From a bacterium (lineage in GTDB: Bacteria > Krumholzibacteriota > Krumholzibacteriia > LZORAL124-64-63): a stretch of DNA of 38,125 bases. A program made the position numbers and the translations under genes. The notes beneath the pieces are model-generated. The model saw nothing but the letters and a program-made list of their open reading frames with translations, had not been told where the DNA came from and ran no database searches. The stretch covers positions 1-38,125 of the forward strand of contig PIVY01000025.1 of assembly GCA_003353795.1 (NCBI GenBank), in the 5' to 3' direction. Shown piece after piece: positions 18,887 through 26,880 of the stretch. Positions within the stretch are counted from its first letter, which is position 1, and every line of letters begins with the position of its first letter.

Positions 18887-19608
18887 CAAGTCGTCCTCTT
18901 GATCCACACGCCGGTAACCGCCCACGGCGGCAGGTGGGCCGTGGTGCTATGGGTCTGGGCGCTGTTCGCGTCCGAAACACACGATGTCAGCCGGAAGTTG
19001 GTCGTCCCGGTCGTGTCGTTCAGGTCGGAGGCCGCGGACAGTAAATGGGTGTGCCCGTCGTGATTGTCGTGCGTGTGGTCTTCATCGCCACCCGTCGTTC
19101 CCATTGTACCGAACGTGCCGCCAGCCTTGTAGCCGAACGCACACATCCCCTGCATATCCGTCGTGCCGCCGGTGCCGTCTGCCAAGACCCACCCGGCAGG
19201 GATGTTGTCCTTGTCGTACCAGTACGCATAGTCCCCGATCTTGGCCTGCAAGTTGTCGCCTTGGATCGCTGAATATGTGTCGTCTCCGTTCTGGACGTAG
19301 GCCAGAATATCGTCTACCTGTACGTTGGGATCTTGCTTGTCGGTGAATCGCGTGTTGACCGTGTGCTCGGTCTCGATGTCCGTATTGGTGCCCAGCAAGT
19401 CATCGCATGGGTTGACCGTCGCCGTGTGGCCCGAATTGCTCGTGCCGGTCTTGGCCCTGCCGTAGAGGATCTCCGTGCCGTCATCCCCCGGCACAGGCCG
19501 CCGCCGGATCGCCGGATGCCCGCGGACCCAGCCCTTGACGGTCCGCACAGTCTCGACGATCTTCCCCGCCGCCCCCTCTGTGAATTGTGCCGGGTCCTTG
19601 TCGCCCAT
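18886..19608 (-). CDS. Tail fibre/collar-domain protein
   Basis: 240 residues. The region AWYDKDNIPAGWVLADG-like (IPAGWVLADGTGGTTDMQG), a following GTFGTMGTTGGDEDHTHDNHDGHTH His-rich segment and the end HLPPWAVTGVWIKRTT match phage tail-collar (T4 gp12-type) domains, where HxH sites bind metal in a trimer. Gly/Thr/Asn-rich repeats are typical of fibres. It should form part of the receptor-binding apparatus. ATG 19608 overlaps the preceding stop (TAATG). Confidence 0.8.
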   Translation of the reverse strand: MGDKDPAQFTEGAAGKIVETVRTVKGWVRGHPAIRRRPVPGDDGTEILYGRAKTGTSNSGHTATVNPCDDLLGTNTDIETEHTVNTRFTDKQDPNVQVDDILAYVQNGDDTYSAIQGDNLQAKIGDYAYWYDKDNIPAGWVLADGTGGTTDMQGMCAFGYKAGGTFGTMGTTGGDEDHTHDNHDGHTHLLSAASDLNDTTGTTNFRLTSCVSDANSAQTHSTTAHLPPWAVTGVWIKRTT

Positions 19609-20501
19609 TAGATCGCCGTCACCGTCAGGATGCCTTCGACCTGTTGCTCGGGGTCGTTCGTGTATGTGACCACTGCCGGGTCGGACCGCAGCGTCATCCC
19701 GGGCCAAACGTCCGTTGTCGTGACAGTCCTGGCCGCGTTGGACAGCAGGAAGTCGCTGACGCCGCCGCGGCAGTTCAGGGTCGTGATCGTGCCCGTGCTG
19801 TTGCTCGTGAACCGGCCGCCCCAGATGTTGCAGACAACGTGAGTGCCGGTGCCGTTCGTTGTGAGCGTCCCGTCAATCAGGGTCAGGGCCGTGGTCGTGG
19901 CGGAGTTCAAGGTACACGATCCGCCCGTCTGATTCCACGTCTCAAGCGTGACGCCGGACCCTACGCTGATCTGAGAGTCGGACGCCTTGTTTGTCACCCA
20001 TGCAGAGTCGATGGTGTCGATCGTGCTCGTCTCGCCGCTCTTGGCGTTTGCCACGCCTACCTTCCCGCGTCTGACGAACAGCTTCGTTGACGCATTGGCC
20101 GCAAGGATCTGTAGCGGCATGATGTCCGTGTCGGTCGCAGTGGTCGCGGTATTGTGTACCGTGATGGTGGCGGGCGTACTACTGCCGAAGTCGAGCAGCA
20201 GTTGATTGCTGCCGGTCGGAGACGAATACCCGTCATGGTCGCCGATGGTCACTGTGGTGGCAGCGACCTGTAGGTACACCACCGTCGAACCGGCGATGGT
20301 CCCAATAGCTCCGGTGTATGATTGCTTGACCGTGAACGACGCCAGGGCGATCGCCGATTGGTCGAACCCGGCCGTGACCGCCTGCGTGGAGTTCTCGAAG
20401 ACTACATCGTCGCCAGCCTCTGGCACTGTGGCTGTCGTCCAATTGGCCGCAACGCTGTAGTCGCCCGCCGTACTCGTGCCGATCCAGATCCGTGTTGCCA
20501 T
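19608..20501 (-). CDS. Beta-rich tail fibre/appendage protein
   Basis: 297 residues, extremely rich in Thr, Ser, Val and Gly with regular short strands (TRIWIGTSTAGDYSVAANWT; NWTTATVPEAGDDVVFE; ILAANASTKLFVRRGKVGV). This resembles right-handed beta-helix or autotransporter-like passenger repeats, common in phage tail appendages. WIG...NW and 'P.AGD.V.F' are seen in many viral and planctomycete/verrucomicrobial repeat proteins. It lies between two tail genes. Enzymatic activity is not evident. Confidence 0.7.
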   Translation of the reverse strand: MATRIWIGTSTAGDYSVAANWTTATVPEAGDDVVFENSTQAVTAGFDQSAIALASFTVKQSYTGAIGTIAGSTVVYLQVAATTVTIGDHDGYSSPTGSNQLLLDFGSSTPATITVHNTATTATDTDIMPLQILAANASTKLFVRRGKVGVANAKSGETSTIDTIDSAWVTNKASDSQISVGSGVTLETWNQTGGSCTLNSATTTALTLIDGTLTTNGTGTHVVCNIWGGRFTSNSTGTITTLNCRGGVSDFLLSNAARTVTTTDVWPGMTLRSDPAVVTYTNDPEQQVEGILTVTAI

Positions 20502-20504
20502 TAT

Positions 20505-21386
20505 CTATACTCCGAAGTTCATTGTTGCGAAGACTTCTTCTCTGTAGACCTGGAACGTGCGGAAGTCGTTCGGCATACCCGGCACCAATTCCAATCCGTT
20601 ATCCCGCAGCAGGACAGGCTCTGTCACCCTCTTCGGCGGCGTCCCGTCGTCCGTGGCGTGTACGGTTTTGGGCGATCCGTCATCGTTAAATTCCAAGTTC
20701 CATACCCGGAAGCCCTGATGCAAGATCCGCTTGTCCCAGCCTATCGGGTTGCCGATCTCGTCAAAGGTGTTCTTGGCCTGAATGTCAACCGTCACCCGGT
20801 AGTAGAACGGCTGGGCGGTTGTCACCTTGTCGGCCCGGATACCGACGATGCGAAGCTGGTGCGGGGTGAAGTTCAGGAACCAATCCGAATTGATTGTGTT
20901 CATGTACTTGCTTAGTGTGGTCGGCAGGAACTCGGCGAGGTTCCGCGTGATACTGACGAGCATGTCGGCCTGATCGATCATGATCGGCGGGTCGAACGGT
21001 TCGCCGTTTACCGTCCCGATCTGGGCCCCGTCAACGTCAACGTCCGCGGGCTCCTGGTAGTACACGGCCGAGTAGCTGATCTGTGCCGGCTGGGCGAGTG
21101 GGTCGGTCTCCTCTGGGTTCTCGCCGTCCTGGCGAGCCGAGTACAGGACCGTGACCTCGAAGGCCCGCTTCGTGATCTGCCGCGTGCTCTTGCGGGTGAC
21201 TTGAAGGTTGAAGTCGCCTGGATAGGATTGGCCGTGACTCGGCACGCCCTGGGCTTCCTCGGCGTCCACGAGGTTCTGGTTGTCTGTGTCGGAATGGACA
21301 GTGAACACGCGGCGGCCGCTGCGGCGGTCGGAGTCCTTCTCGTGCCGCGGCGTCGGGTACTTCTCTGTAACGCTCGTGAATGCCAT
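20505..21386 (-). CDS. Unknown tail-tip-region protein
   Basis: 293 residues directly after the tape measure gene, where distal tail or hub proteins usually lie. It is mixed alpha/beta with many Asp and Thr, and contains HQLRIVGIRADKVTTAQPFYYRVTVDI and WDKRILHQGFRVW strands. I do not recognise the family; a distal tail or baseplate hub component is inferred only from position. ATG 21386 overlaps the tape measure stop. Confidence 0.7.
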   Translation of the reverse strand: MAFTSVTEKYPTPRHEKDSDRRSGRRVFTVHSDTDNQNLVDAEEAQGVPSHGQSYPGDFNLQVTRKSTRQITKRAFEVTVLYSARQDGENPEETDPLAQPAQISYSAVYYQEPADVDVDGAQIGTVNGEPFDPPIMIDQADMLVSITRNLAEFLPTTLSKYMNTINSDWFLNFTPHQLRIVGIRADKVTTAQPFYYRVTVDIQAKNTFDEIGNPIGWDKRILHQGFRVWNLEFNDDGSPKTVHATDDGTPPKRVTEPVLLRDNGLELVPGMPNDFRTFQVYREEVFATMNFGV

Positions 21387-23068
21387 TAGGGTATGTCCAC
21401 AAGTGCGAAGGCTGCTCGCCCGGTATTGGATGCGATGGTTTCGAGTTCACGCACGGCGTCTGTCAGCAGTACGACTTGCTTCTGCTCCAGGTTGTCCGCG
21501 TTGTTGTTCCTGAACGCAGCGGCCTGGCCCGTGAAGCTGGCCCCGGCCTCGACTGCGGCAGGGAGGGCGAGCTTGCCGACAGCGGTTCCTACGCCGAGGG
21601 CCTTGTCCAGCGACTCCTGTGCTTTGTCTACTCCGCGGGCCCAGAGTTCAAAGCTGATGGCCCCAATGTCCAGCATCTTATTGAGGTCGCCCATAGCCGA
21701 CGTGTATTGTTCCATCGGCGTCCGGGTGGCCTTGAATAGCTTGTCGGACGCGCCGGCCCACTGGTCGATCAGGGCCTGGCGTTTGCGTACGCCTCGCTTC
21801 CAAAGGTCGCCGAAGAACGAGCCGGATTGGTCGTCGGCATTCAACAGGGCCTGCTGGCGTCTCAGTTCCTTCTTCACGTCCCGGAAGAACTTCTCGACGC
21901 CCTCGGTTGCGGTGCGTCCGATCAGGAGCTTGTCCAGTGACTTGTTCGCGTCGGCACTGGCTTCGAACCCCGCGTTCCGCAACTGCGTTGACAGGGACTG
22001 CCGCACAATGCGATCACCTGCCCCGCGACCGAATATCTCCCCGATCCCGCCACCGACTGCCTTGTCGCCGCCGAACATCCTCTTCCCTGTTACCTTGGCC
22101 TGTATCGTGTCTAACTGCTCCAGGCCCTTCATCCCAGCCGCCAACCCCTTTAGGAATGTCCCCCACAGGAACTTGAGGCCGACGATGGCAGTGCGGGTCG
22201 CGTCGATGACAAGAGCGATGCCCTTGGCGATTCCAGCGAACCCGGCAACGATCTTCTCGCCTACCCCTTTGCCTGCGTTCTCCAGGTCGATGAACTTCCT
22301 TGTCAGCACAACAATCGCGGGCGTGAGTTGGCTGCCCACCTGTTCCTTAAACGCGGTGAACGCCGACATCGCCGCCCGCAGTTGGCCGGCCCCGGTCTTT
22401 AGGAAGTTCTCGGCAGCGAACTGGATGCCCTGTCGTTCCAGCGGTCGAAGCGTCTTCTGTTGCTGGTCCTGGAACTCGCCCATCGCACGAGCGGCCTTGA
22501 TGATCTTGACCTCTGCATCGCTGTACGCCACGCCGACTCGACGCAGAGAGGTCAGGCCACGCAACGGATCTTGCAGGGCCTTGCCTAGCTGGATGACAGC
22601 CTTCTCCATGCTGGCCCCCGGCATCATCTGCTCGATGTCTGCCGCGGCCCGAATCGCCCGCTTGAACTCCTCTCCGTGGATCTCTACGAATGTTCCGAGC
22701 GTACCCACCGCCGACAGGATCTCATTCTCGGCAATGCCCGTAGTGCGTCTCATCTCCCTAGCGAAGTCCCGCAACTGCTTGGTGCTCATGCCGACCGTGC
22801 CGCCGGTGACCTTCATGAACGTCGAGACTTTACTGACCGACTTCTCCATCTCGCTGAACGCGGACACGGCCGACCGGATGCCGCGGACGATGACGAAGAA
22901 CCCCATGCCGCCCAGCAGCAGGCCCCGCAGTTGCCGGAGGCTCGCCTGCGTCGCCCTGGCCGACGCAGAGAACGAACGCATCCCCATCTTGGCGCCACGC
23001 ATCTTCCGCGTGAAGTCGCCCGTCTTGGCACGAATCCAGACTGTCAGGCTGCGGAGCGTGCTGGCCAT
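21386..23068 (-). CDS. Tape measure protein
   Basis: 560 residues. It has the typical layout: basic N-terminus (LTVWIRAKTGDFTRKMRGAKMGMRSF), helical regions, a Gly-rich hydrophobic stretch (LRGLLLGGMGFFVIVRG), tail-tape homology with ADIEQMMPGASMEKAVIQLGKALQDPLRGLTSLRRVGV (the TMP core domain), and further helices. At about 0.15 nm per residue it would set a tail of roughly 80 nm, so a siphovirus-like morphology is likely. It follows the tail chaperones, the standard order. Confidence 0.9.
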   Translation of the reverse strand: MASTLRSLTVWIRAKTGDFTRKMRGAKMGMRSFSASARATQASLRQLRGLLLGGMGFFVIVRGIRSAVSAFSEMEKSVSKVSTFMKVTGGTVGMSTKQLRDFAREMRRTTGIAENEILSAVGTLGTFVEIHGEEFKRAIRAAADIEQMMPGASMEKAVIQLGKALQDPLRGLTSLRRVGVAYSDAEVKIIKAARAMGEFQDQQQKTLRPLERQGIQFAAENFLKTGAGQLRAAMSAFTAFKEQVGSQLTPAIVVLTRKFIDLENAGKGVGEKIVAGFAGIAKGIALVIDATRTAIVGLKFLWGTFLKGLAAGMKGLEQLDTIQAKVTGKRMFGGDKAVGGGIGEIFGRGAGDRIVRQSLSTQLRNAGFEASADANKSLDKLLIGRTATEGVEKFFRDVKKELRRQQALLNADDQSGSFFGDLWKRGVRKRQALIDQWAGASDKLFKATRTPMEQYTSAMGDLNKMLDIGAISFELWARGVDKAQESLDKALGVGTAVGKLALPAAVEAGASFTGQAAAFRNNNADNLEQKQVVLLTDAVRELETIASNTGRAAFALVDIP

Positions 23069-23069
23069 A

Positions 23070-23348
23070 TCATTCCTCTGCGGAGGGCAGGCTCGACATT
23101 GCGGAGTTCACCATGCCAGCCATGCCCATCTGCTCGGCTATCGTCTGCGTCGTCTTCGGCGGCTTGACGATAAGGAAGTTCTCGAACTTCGGCTTCTCGC
23201 CTGATGTCCACATACAGGCCATCGTGTGAGCAATCATCGCCGCCCGGATGTCGGCCCGGTCTTCCGGCAACGGCTCCAGCGTCGTGAACGCCATCCACTC
23301 GGCGAACTCGTGCGAATCCATGCGAGACAGCATCTCCCGCACAGTCAT
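23070..23348 (-). CDS. Tail assembly chaperone, downstream (gpT-like) part
   Basis: 92 residues from ATG 23348: MTVREMLSRMDSHEFAEWMAFTTLEPLPEDRADIRAAM. The SHEFAEWMAFTTLEP motif matches the C-terminal part of gpGT-type tail chaperones. It lies in the -1 frame relative to the upstream gene, with the frame open from 23402 into this ORF, so it is probably made mainly as an extension of that protein. Independent translation from ATG 23348 is possible but the SD is weak. Confidence 0.75.
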   Translation of the reverse strand: MTVREMLSRMDSHEFAEWMAFTTLEPLPEDRADIRAAMIAHTMACMWTSGEKPKFENFLIVKPPKTTQTIAEQMGMAGMVNSAMSSLPSAEE

Positions 23349-23362
23349 GTTCAGGCTGCGGG

Positions 23363-23746
23363 CTAACCGGAAGGCGAATCTTCGTCCGGGTCGCCTGGTA
23401 AGTTTTTTGCCAGTTCCTCGACATCTTCAGCACTCATTCCGTTGAGCCGTTGCGTCACGGCGAAGATGCGGTCCAGGGCTCCCGCCGACTTGCCGCCCAG
23501 GGCAACGGCCTCGGCGTCAGTGAACAGGCGTTCGCCCTTGTCGTCCACGAGACAGCGGGCACACAGGCGGGCTCGCAGGTTCAGGAAGTCCTTGCTTCCA
23601 TCCTCTTGCATGACGCCCATCTCGAATGAGTCGCGTTCCGCGGCCGTCATCGTGCGAACGAATACAGACCCGTTCCACTCGGGCACGTCTACCTCTTCTC
23701 GCGGCAAGTCGTCGGCCGAGAGGATTGCGTCTTTCGTCAGTGCCAT
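23363..23746 (-). CDS. Tail assembly chaperone, upstream (gpG-like) part
   Basis: 127 residues starting at ATG 23746 (SD AAAGGAA). The sequence MALTKDAILSADDLPREEVDVPEWNGSVFVRTMTAAERDSFE is characteristic of phage tail assembly chaperones (PEWGG.V.VR.MTG.ERD). It is followed by slippery heptamer A_AAA_AAC near codons 113-115, so a fraction of ribosomes should continue in the -1 frame. Such G/GT pairs bind the tape measure and recruit tail tube protein. It lies between tail tube and tape measure, the usual place. Confidence 0.88.
   Translation of the reverse strand: MALTKDAILSADDLPREEVDVPEWNGSVFVRTMTAAERDSFEMGVMQEDGSKDFLNLRARLCARCLVDDKGERLFTDAEAVALGGKSAGALDRIFAVTQRLNGMSAEDVEELAKNLPGDPDEDSPSG
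23402..23408 (-). other. Slippery heptamer for programmed -1 frameshifting
   Basis: On the minus strand A AAA AAC (23408-23402) is in the correct register: codons 113-115 of the upstream frame are GCA AAA AAC. After a 5-nt spacer, AGGCGA can pair with TCGCCT, and an overlapping CCGGA/TCCGG pairing is also possible; both together would make a pseudoknot with no connecting loop, so they more likely compete. Confidence 0.75.
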
Positions 23747-23770
23747 GTGTGTTCCTTTCCGGTCATGGCG

Positions 23771-24166
23771 TTATGAGAAGGTGACGGCACCGGACAGCTT
23801 GAACGTCGCGGTCGCAGAGAGCTTGCCGTCCACAGGGGCGGCCGGGCTCATGCCCGTAACGAGAGCCGTCATCGTCCATGTGGTCGTCGCCGCATCTGTG
23901 AACAGCAGGTTGTAGGTCTGGCTCGTTGCCGTCAGGTCGTTGTGCAAGAGCGTCTGCGTTGTGTTGGCCGGCAAGAAGTTGAGGTCGAGCGACACCTCGC
24001 CACCGTCCGGCAGACCGGCAATGTGATCCTGCCAGGTCGATTCCATGTGCGTGACGTTGAACGTGTCCCGCGTGAGGCCAGGACCATTGATCGCGGTCAC
24101 TTCCGCGATGGTCGTCGAGCCTTTCTTAAACAAACATCCGGCTCCCTTGGTTGCTGAACTTGTCAT
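23771..24166 (-). CDS. Tail tube protein paralog, short form
   Basis: 131 residues, opening MTSSATKGAGCLFKKGSTTIAE, with FNVTHMESTWQDHIAGLPDGGEVSLDLNFLP and ending LVTGMSPAAPVDGKLSATATFKL. This is a major tail protein (lambda gpV/phage tail tube type; 'PDGGEVSL...' is diagnostic). It aligns end to end with the larger gene at 24177-24848, which has about 80 extra central residues. SD AGGAG, 7 nt before ATG 24166. See the finding on duplication. Confidence 0.85.
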   Translation of the reverse strand: MTSSATKGAGCLFKKGSTTIAEVTAINGPGLTRDTFNVTHMESTWQDHIAGLPDGGEVSLDLNFLPANTTQTLLHNDLTATSQTYNLLFTDAATTTWTMTALVTGMSPAAPVDGKLSATATFKLSGAVTFS

Positions 24167-24176
24167 GGTGCTACTC

Positions 24177-24848
24177 CTAGCTGAAGGTCGGGGCGGTCGA
24201 TACTTTAAAGGTCGCGGTCGCGGCCAGTTTGCCGTCTACGGGTGCTGCCGGGCTCAGTCCGGTTACAAGGCCAGGGAGGGACCACGACGTCACCATCTGG
24301 ATAGTCTGGGTGCCTGTGCCGTCGTCTGTGATGTCTACCGTGCCGGTCCCGGCTACGGCTCCGGCCGAGGTCGTGTGGGCTGTCAGCGTGCCGGCCGATA
24401 GGCGGCGGCAGTAGTACGTCGTATCAGTAGACAGGCCCGCCGGCAGGGCCGAACTCGTCGTCACCCGGAACGGCTCTCCGGTCTCCATCCCGTGTGCGGC
24501 CGCGTCAAGCTGCTCGTCCGTCCCGAAGTCGGTCGTGAAGGTCACCGTCGCGGCCCCGTAGTTGTTCCACCGCACGCGGTAGTTTCGGGCCACTCCGGTC
24601 AGGTCAGTGTGCATCTGATTCTGCGTGGCGTCGGCAGGGAGCCAGTTCAAGTCAACCGACACTTCCCCGCCGTCCGGCAGTGCGCCGATGTGATCCATCC
24701 AGCTTGAGTCCATGTGGGTCACGTCGAATGTATCCCGGCTCAGTGACGGGCCGTTGACTGCGGTGAGTTCCGCAATCGTAGTGAACTGGCTGGACCCGTC
24801 GCCGTATTGGAACAGCGTCCCGGCTCCCTTGGTCGCGGATGATGTCAT
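24177..24848 (-). CDS. Tail tube protein paralog, long form with inserted domain
   Basis: 223 residues, opening MTSSATKGAGTLFQYGDGSSQF and sharing SRDTFDVTHMDSSWMDHIGALPDGGEVSVDLNWLPAD and LVTGLSPAAPVDGKLAATATFKV with the downstream gene. Between these, about residues 100-180 hold an inserted beta-rich segment (GTDEQLDAAAHGMETGEPFRVTTSSALPAGLSTDTTYYCRRL), similar to small domains exposed on many phage tail tubes. It may form the exposed tube or decorate it. ATG 24848 has an AGGAG SD 9-10 nt upstream. Confidence 0.85.
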   Translation of the reverse strand: MTSSATKGAGTLFQYGDGSSQFTTIAELTAVNGPSLSRDTFDVTHMDSSWMDHIGALPDGGEVSVDLNWLPADATQNQMHTDLTGVARNYRVRWNNYGAATVTFTTDFGTDEQLDAAAHGMETGEPFRVTTSSALPAGLSTDTTYYCRRLSAGTLTAHTTSAGAVAGTGTVDITDDGTGTQTIQMVTSWSLPGLVTGLSPAAPVDGKLAATATFKVSTAPTFS

Positions 24849-24859
24849 GTCCTATGCTC

Positions 24860-25264
24860 CTACTCGTTGTGCCAGACTTCGTATTCGTGGTAGATGCCGT
24901 TAATGCGTCTGGCCTCGTCGTCCGGGTCCATGTTCGGCAAGTCGCCGCCTGTGATGAACCGGATACGGACGCCAGCCGTAGTGCCCATTGTGCCGTCGAA
25001 CCCGTCGATAGCACCGCGTACCGCGTCGGCCACGGCGAGCACGTCGAGGTAGTCCTCATCGAAGCAGTTCACCTGATACATCTGTGTGGCCAGGCCAGAG
25101 GCCCCGTCGTGCGAATCCACACGCTGCACGCTGGTCCGCTGCCAGACGATGTAGGGCGTGGTCGCGTCGGCTGGTGCCACTTGGGCGTAGATCCGCGTGC
25201 CGACCAATGCGGCCAGTGTGCCGTTGGCGAGGAGTCGAGCCACGATGTCAGTCAGCCAACTCAT
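24860..25264 (-). CDS. Tail completion/terminator-like protein (DUF3168)
   Basis: 134 residues from ATG 25264 (ATGA overlap). The features ARLLANGTLAALVGTRIYAQVAP, TTPYIVWQRTSV and YQVNCFDEDYLDVLAVADAVRGAIDGF match the DUF3168 family: tail completion proteins that join tails to heads or cap the tube. Position just before tail tube genes agrees. Confidence 0.85.
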   Translation of the reverse strand: MSWLTDIVARLLANGTLAALVGTRIYAQVAPADATTPYIVWQRTSVQRVDSHDGASGLATQMYQVNCFDEDYLDVLAVADAVRGAIDGFDGTMGTTAGVRIRFITGGDLPNMDPDDEARRINGIYHEYEVWHNE

Positions 25265-25485
25265 GTACTCGCCTTTGTAGTCGGCTGTAAGATTCGGACA
25301 GATACCGTCATCCACGGCCCGGCAATGCTAGACTTCCACTTGCCTCGCGGTTCGACTTCCATTGTGTCTCTTGTGATATTGATGCCTTCCACGTACACGG
25401 CATCCGGGAACATCTCCTGCACGGCCTTGCGGATCGTGTCGCCAAGTTCCTTGCATCGTTCGCTATGTAGTTTCTGGTCGCTCAT
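25261..25485 (-). CDS. 74-residue head-tail region protein, unknown
   Basis: ATG 25485 overlaps the upstream stop (ATGA). The protein is small and mixed alpha/beta (KELGDTIRKAVQEMFPDAVYVEGINITRDTMEVEPRGKW). It sits between gp10-like and tail completion genes. It may be a minor tail completion component. No family is recognised. Confidence 0.65.
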   Translation of the reverse strand: MSDQKLHSERCKELGDTIRKAVQEMFPDAVYVEGINITRDTMEVEPRGKWKSSIAGPWMTVSVRILQPTTKAST

Positions 25486-25979
25486 TTAGTCGCGTTCCTT
25501 CCCCAGATTTCCATCATCTTCCGCCAGATGGTGTCTTCGATCTTGAGGCCCATCTGCCCATGCGTGATGTCGAAGCTGGGTCGCAGGTACGGATGGCCAG
25601 GGTGATGCGTACCACCGGCCAGCCATCCGAACTCTTGGGCCGCCGGATAGAAGTATTGCTCGCCCTTCTTAATCTTTCGCGTGCGGCTCTTGCGTGCCCG
25701 CGATGCAGTGCCAGACCTTGCCCGGAAGAAGTCCGCCTTCTTCGGGTCAACCATGATGGCCATGCCGTAGCTGCCCGCCCTGTTTCGCTTGCCGACACGC
25801 AGAACGATTCCACGCCTCAAGTCGCCCTTGTCTCGCGGTGCCATCGCCCTGGCAACGGGTAGCTGGATGTTGCCGCCGGCCCGCACGCCTGTACGAATAG
25901 CACGCTTGACTTCTGGCCCAGTCAAGTCTCGCATGGCCCTGAGCAACTCCTTGCCACCTGTTACCGCCATGTCTACCAT
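25482..25979 (-). CDS. HK97 gp10-like tail component
   Basis: 165 residues. A helix GKELLRAMRDLTGPEVKRAIRTGVRAGGNIQLPVARAMAPRDKGDLRRGI is the hallmark of HK97 gp10 family proteins ('L...L......RA...A...A....A..P..TG.LR'). It is basic, and it includes GGTHHPGHPYLRPSF, the typical 'HP..PFLRPA' end. ATG 25979 overlaps the preceding stop (TAATG). Role: neck/tail completion. Confidence 0.85.
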   Translation of the reverse strand: MVDMAVTGGKELLRAMRDLTGPEVKRAIRTGVRAGGNIQLPVARAMAPRDKGDLRRGIVLRVGKRNRAGSYGMAIMVDPKKADFFRARSGTASRARKSRTRKIKKGEQYFYPAAQEFGWLAGGTHHPGHPYLRPSFDITHGQMGLKIEDTIWRKMMEIWGRNATK

Positions 25980-26311
25980 TAGACCGCCTCCGTGCAGTGC
26001 AGTTCGATGGCCTGGTTGGTTTCCCTGACGTTGATGACGGAGTTTACGTCCAGGTTCCGCGTGCCGTACTGGACCCGCCATTCGCCCGCCGTGATGGTCT
26101 TCGTCTCGCTGTCCCAGTAAAGCTCAACTCGGTCTGTCAGAGTCGCGTCCAGCTGCATCGCCTGTATGCGTTCCTCGCCACGCAAGGGCGTCACCCGTGC
26201 CCATCGGCAGAACTGGTCAACCCATACCGGCTGAGGCTGTCCTGCGGCGTCCAGGGTGTCCGTCCGCTTCTGGAGCGTTACGCGATTTCTCTTGAGCCCG
26301 GCCGTCACCAT
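25979..26311 (-). CDS. Head-tail adaptor (SPP1 gp16/HK97 gp7-like joining protein)
   Basis: 110 residues from ATG 26311. Pattern: LKRNRVTLQKRTDTLDAAGQPQPVWVDQFCRWARVTPLRGEERIQ, then VYW.SETKTITAGEWRVQY-like strands and VINVRETNQAIELHC. This is the phage head-tail joining fold ('R..I..Q...D..G......W......WA.V..L.G.E'). It overlaps the connector gene by 7 nt. Confidence 0.87.
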   Translation of the reverse strand: MVTAGLKRNRVTLQKRTDTLDAAGQPQPVWVDQFCRWARVTPLRGEERIQAMQLDATLTDRVELYWDSETKTITAGEWRVQYGTRNLDVNSVINVRETNQAIELHCTEAV

Positions 26312-26880
26312 TGCACCCCACGGACGCGGTAGTTGCACAAGAGATTGTGGACGACTGGCAACTGCTCCACGCTGGCCCCGATGATCTCGGACTCGCGGTG
26401 CTGCCAGCGGTCGTCCACGATGATCTTGATAGCTGTTCTGATCGCATGTGGCACGTCGGCGGGGGTAAGGCCGTAGCCCGCGAGGAACCGCATCTCAATG
26501 GTGTTCGGGATCTCGCGGGCCGTGGGCCATGTCTGGTTGTACGCCAGCCACACCTTGCCGGGCGTGGCGTCCGTGTCTACGCTGTAGACCGTGTTGGCGA
26601 GCGTCTGCTGCGTCCCGTTGCCGTCCGTGTACTTGAGGGTCGTCACGCTGACGAGAGGGCTGTACGGGACTATGAACGGATCGCACCAGCCATCCCAGAA
26701 CGCATCCCACGTCTGGGTAATCAGTGCCAGCCCTGTGTACGCCTCGACCCACTCGCGGGCAGTCTTAATCAGGGCTTGAATCAGTGTGTCTTCGTCGCTG
26801 CTATCGACGCGGAGATAGTCCTTGGCCTCGTCCAGTGTGACAGGCTCGGTCGCCGAATCAGTGACGATGGTGGCGTTCAT
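26305..26880 (-). CDS. Head-tail connector (phiE125 gp8/HK97 gp6-like)
   Basis: 191 residues. EPVTLDEAKDYLRVDSSDEDTLIQALIKTAREWVEAYTGLALITQTW is the signature of the gp6-like connector family, forming the neck ring below the portal. The C-terminal HAIRTAIKIIVDDRWQHRESEI helix also fits. ATG 26880 overlaps the upstream stop (ATGA). Confidence 0.9.
   Translation of the reverse strand: MNATIVTDSATEPVTLDEAKDYLRVDSSDEDTLIQALIKTAREWVEAYTGLALITQTWDAFWDGWCDPFIVPYSPLVSVTTLKYTDGNGTQQTLANTVYSVDTDATPGKVWLAYNQTWPTAREIPNTIEMRFLAGYGLTPADVPHAIRTAIKIIVDDRWQHRESEIIGASVEQLPVVHNLLCNYRVRGVQW

Larger units (their letters stand above)
23070..23746 (-). other. Predicted -1 frameshift product, gpGT-like fusion
   Basis: Translation starting at 23746 and shifting -1 at 23402-23408 joins the two chaperone frames through LTRRPGRRFAFRLARSLN into MTVREML, giving about 225 residues. 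This matches the G/GT architecture of lambda-like tails. Confidence 0.75.

Noticed and set aside
21393..23204. 603-codon plus-strand frame opposite the tape measure
   Set aside because: Antisense shadow; Ser/Arg/Pro-rich, no SD, no neighbours on the plus strand.
23363..23408. Stable H-type pseudoknot after the slippery site
   Set aside because: Stem 1 (AGGCGA/TCGCCT) and stem 2 (CCGGA/TCCGG) would have zero nucleotides crossing stem 1, which is sterically unlikely; alternative hairpins are more plausible.
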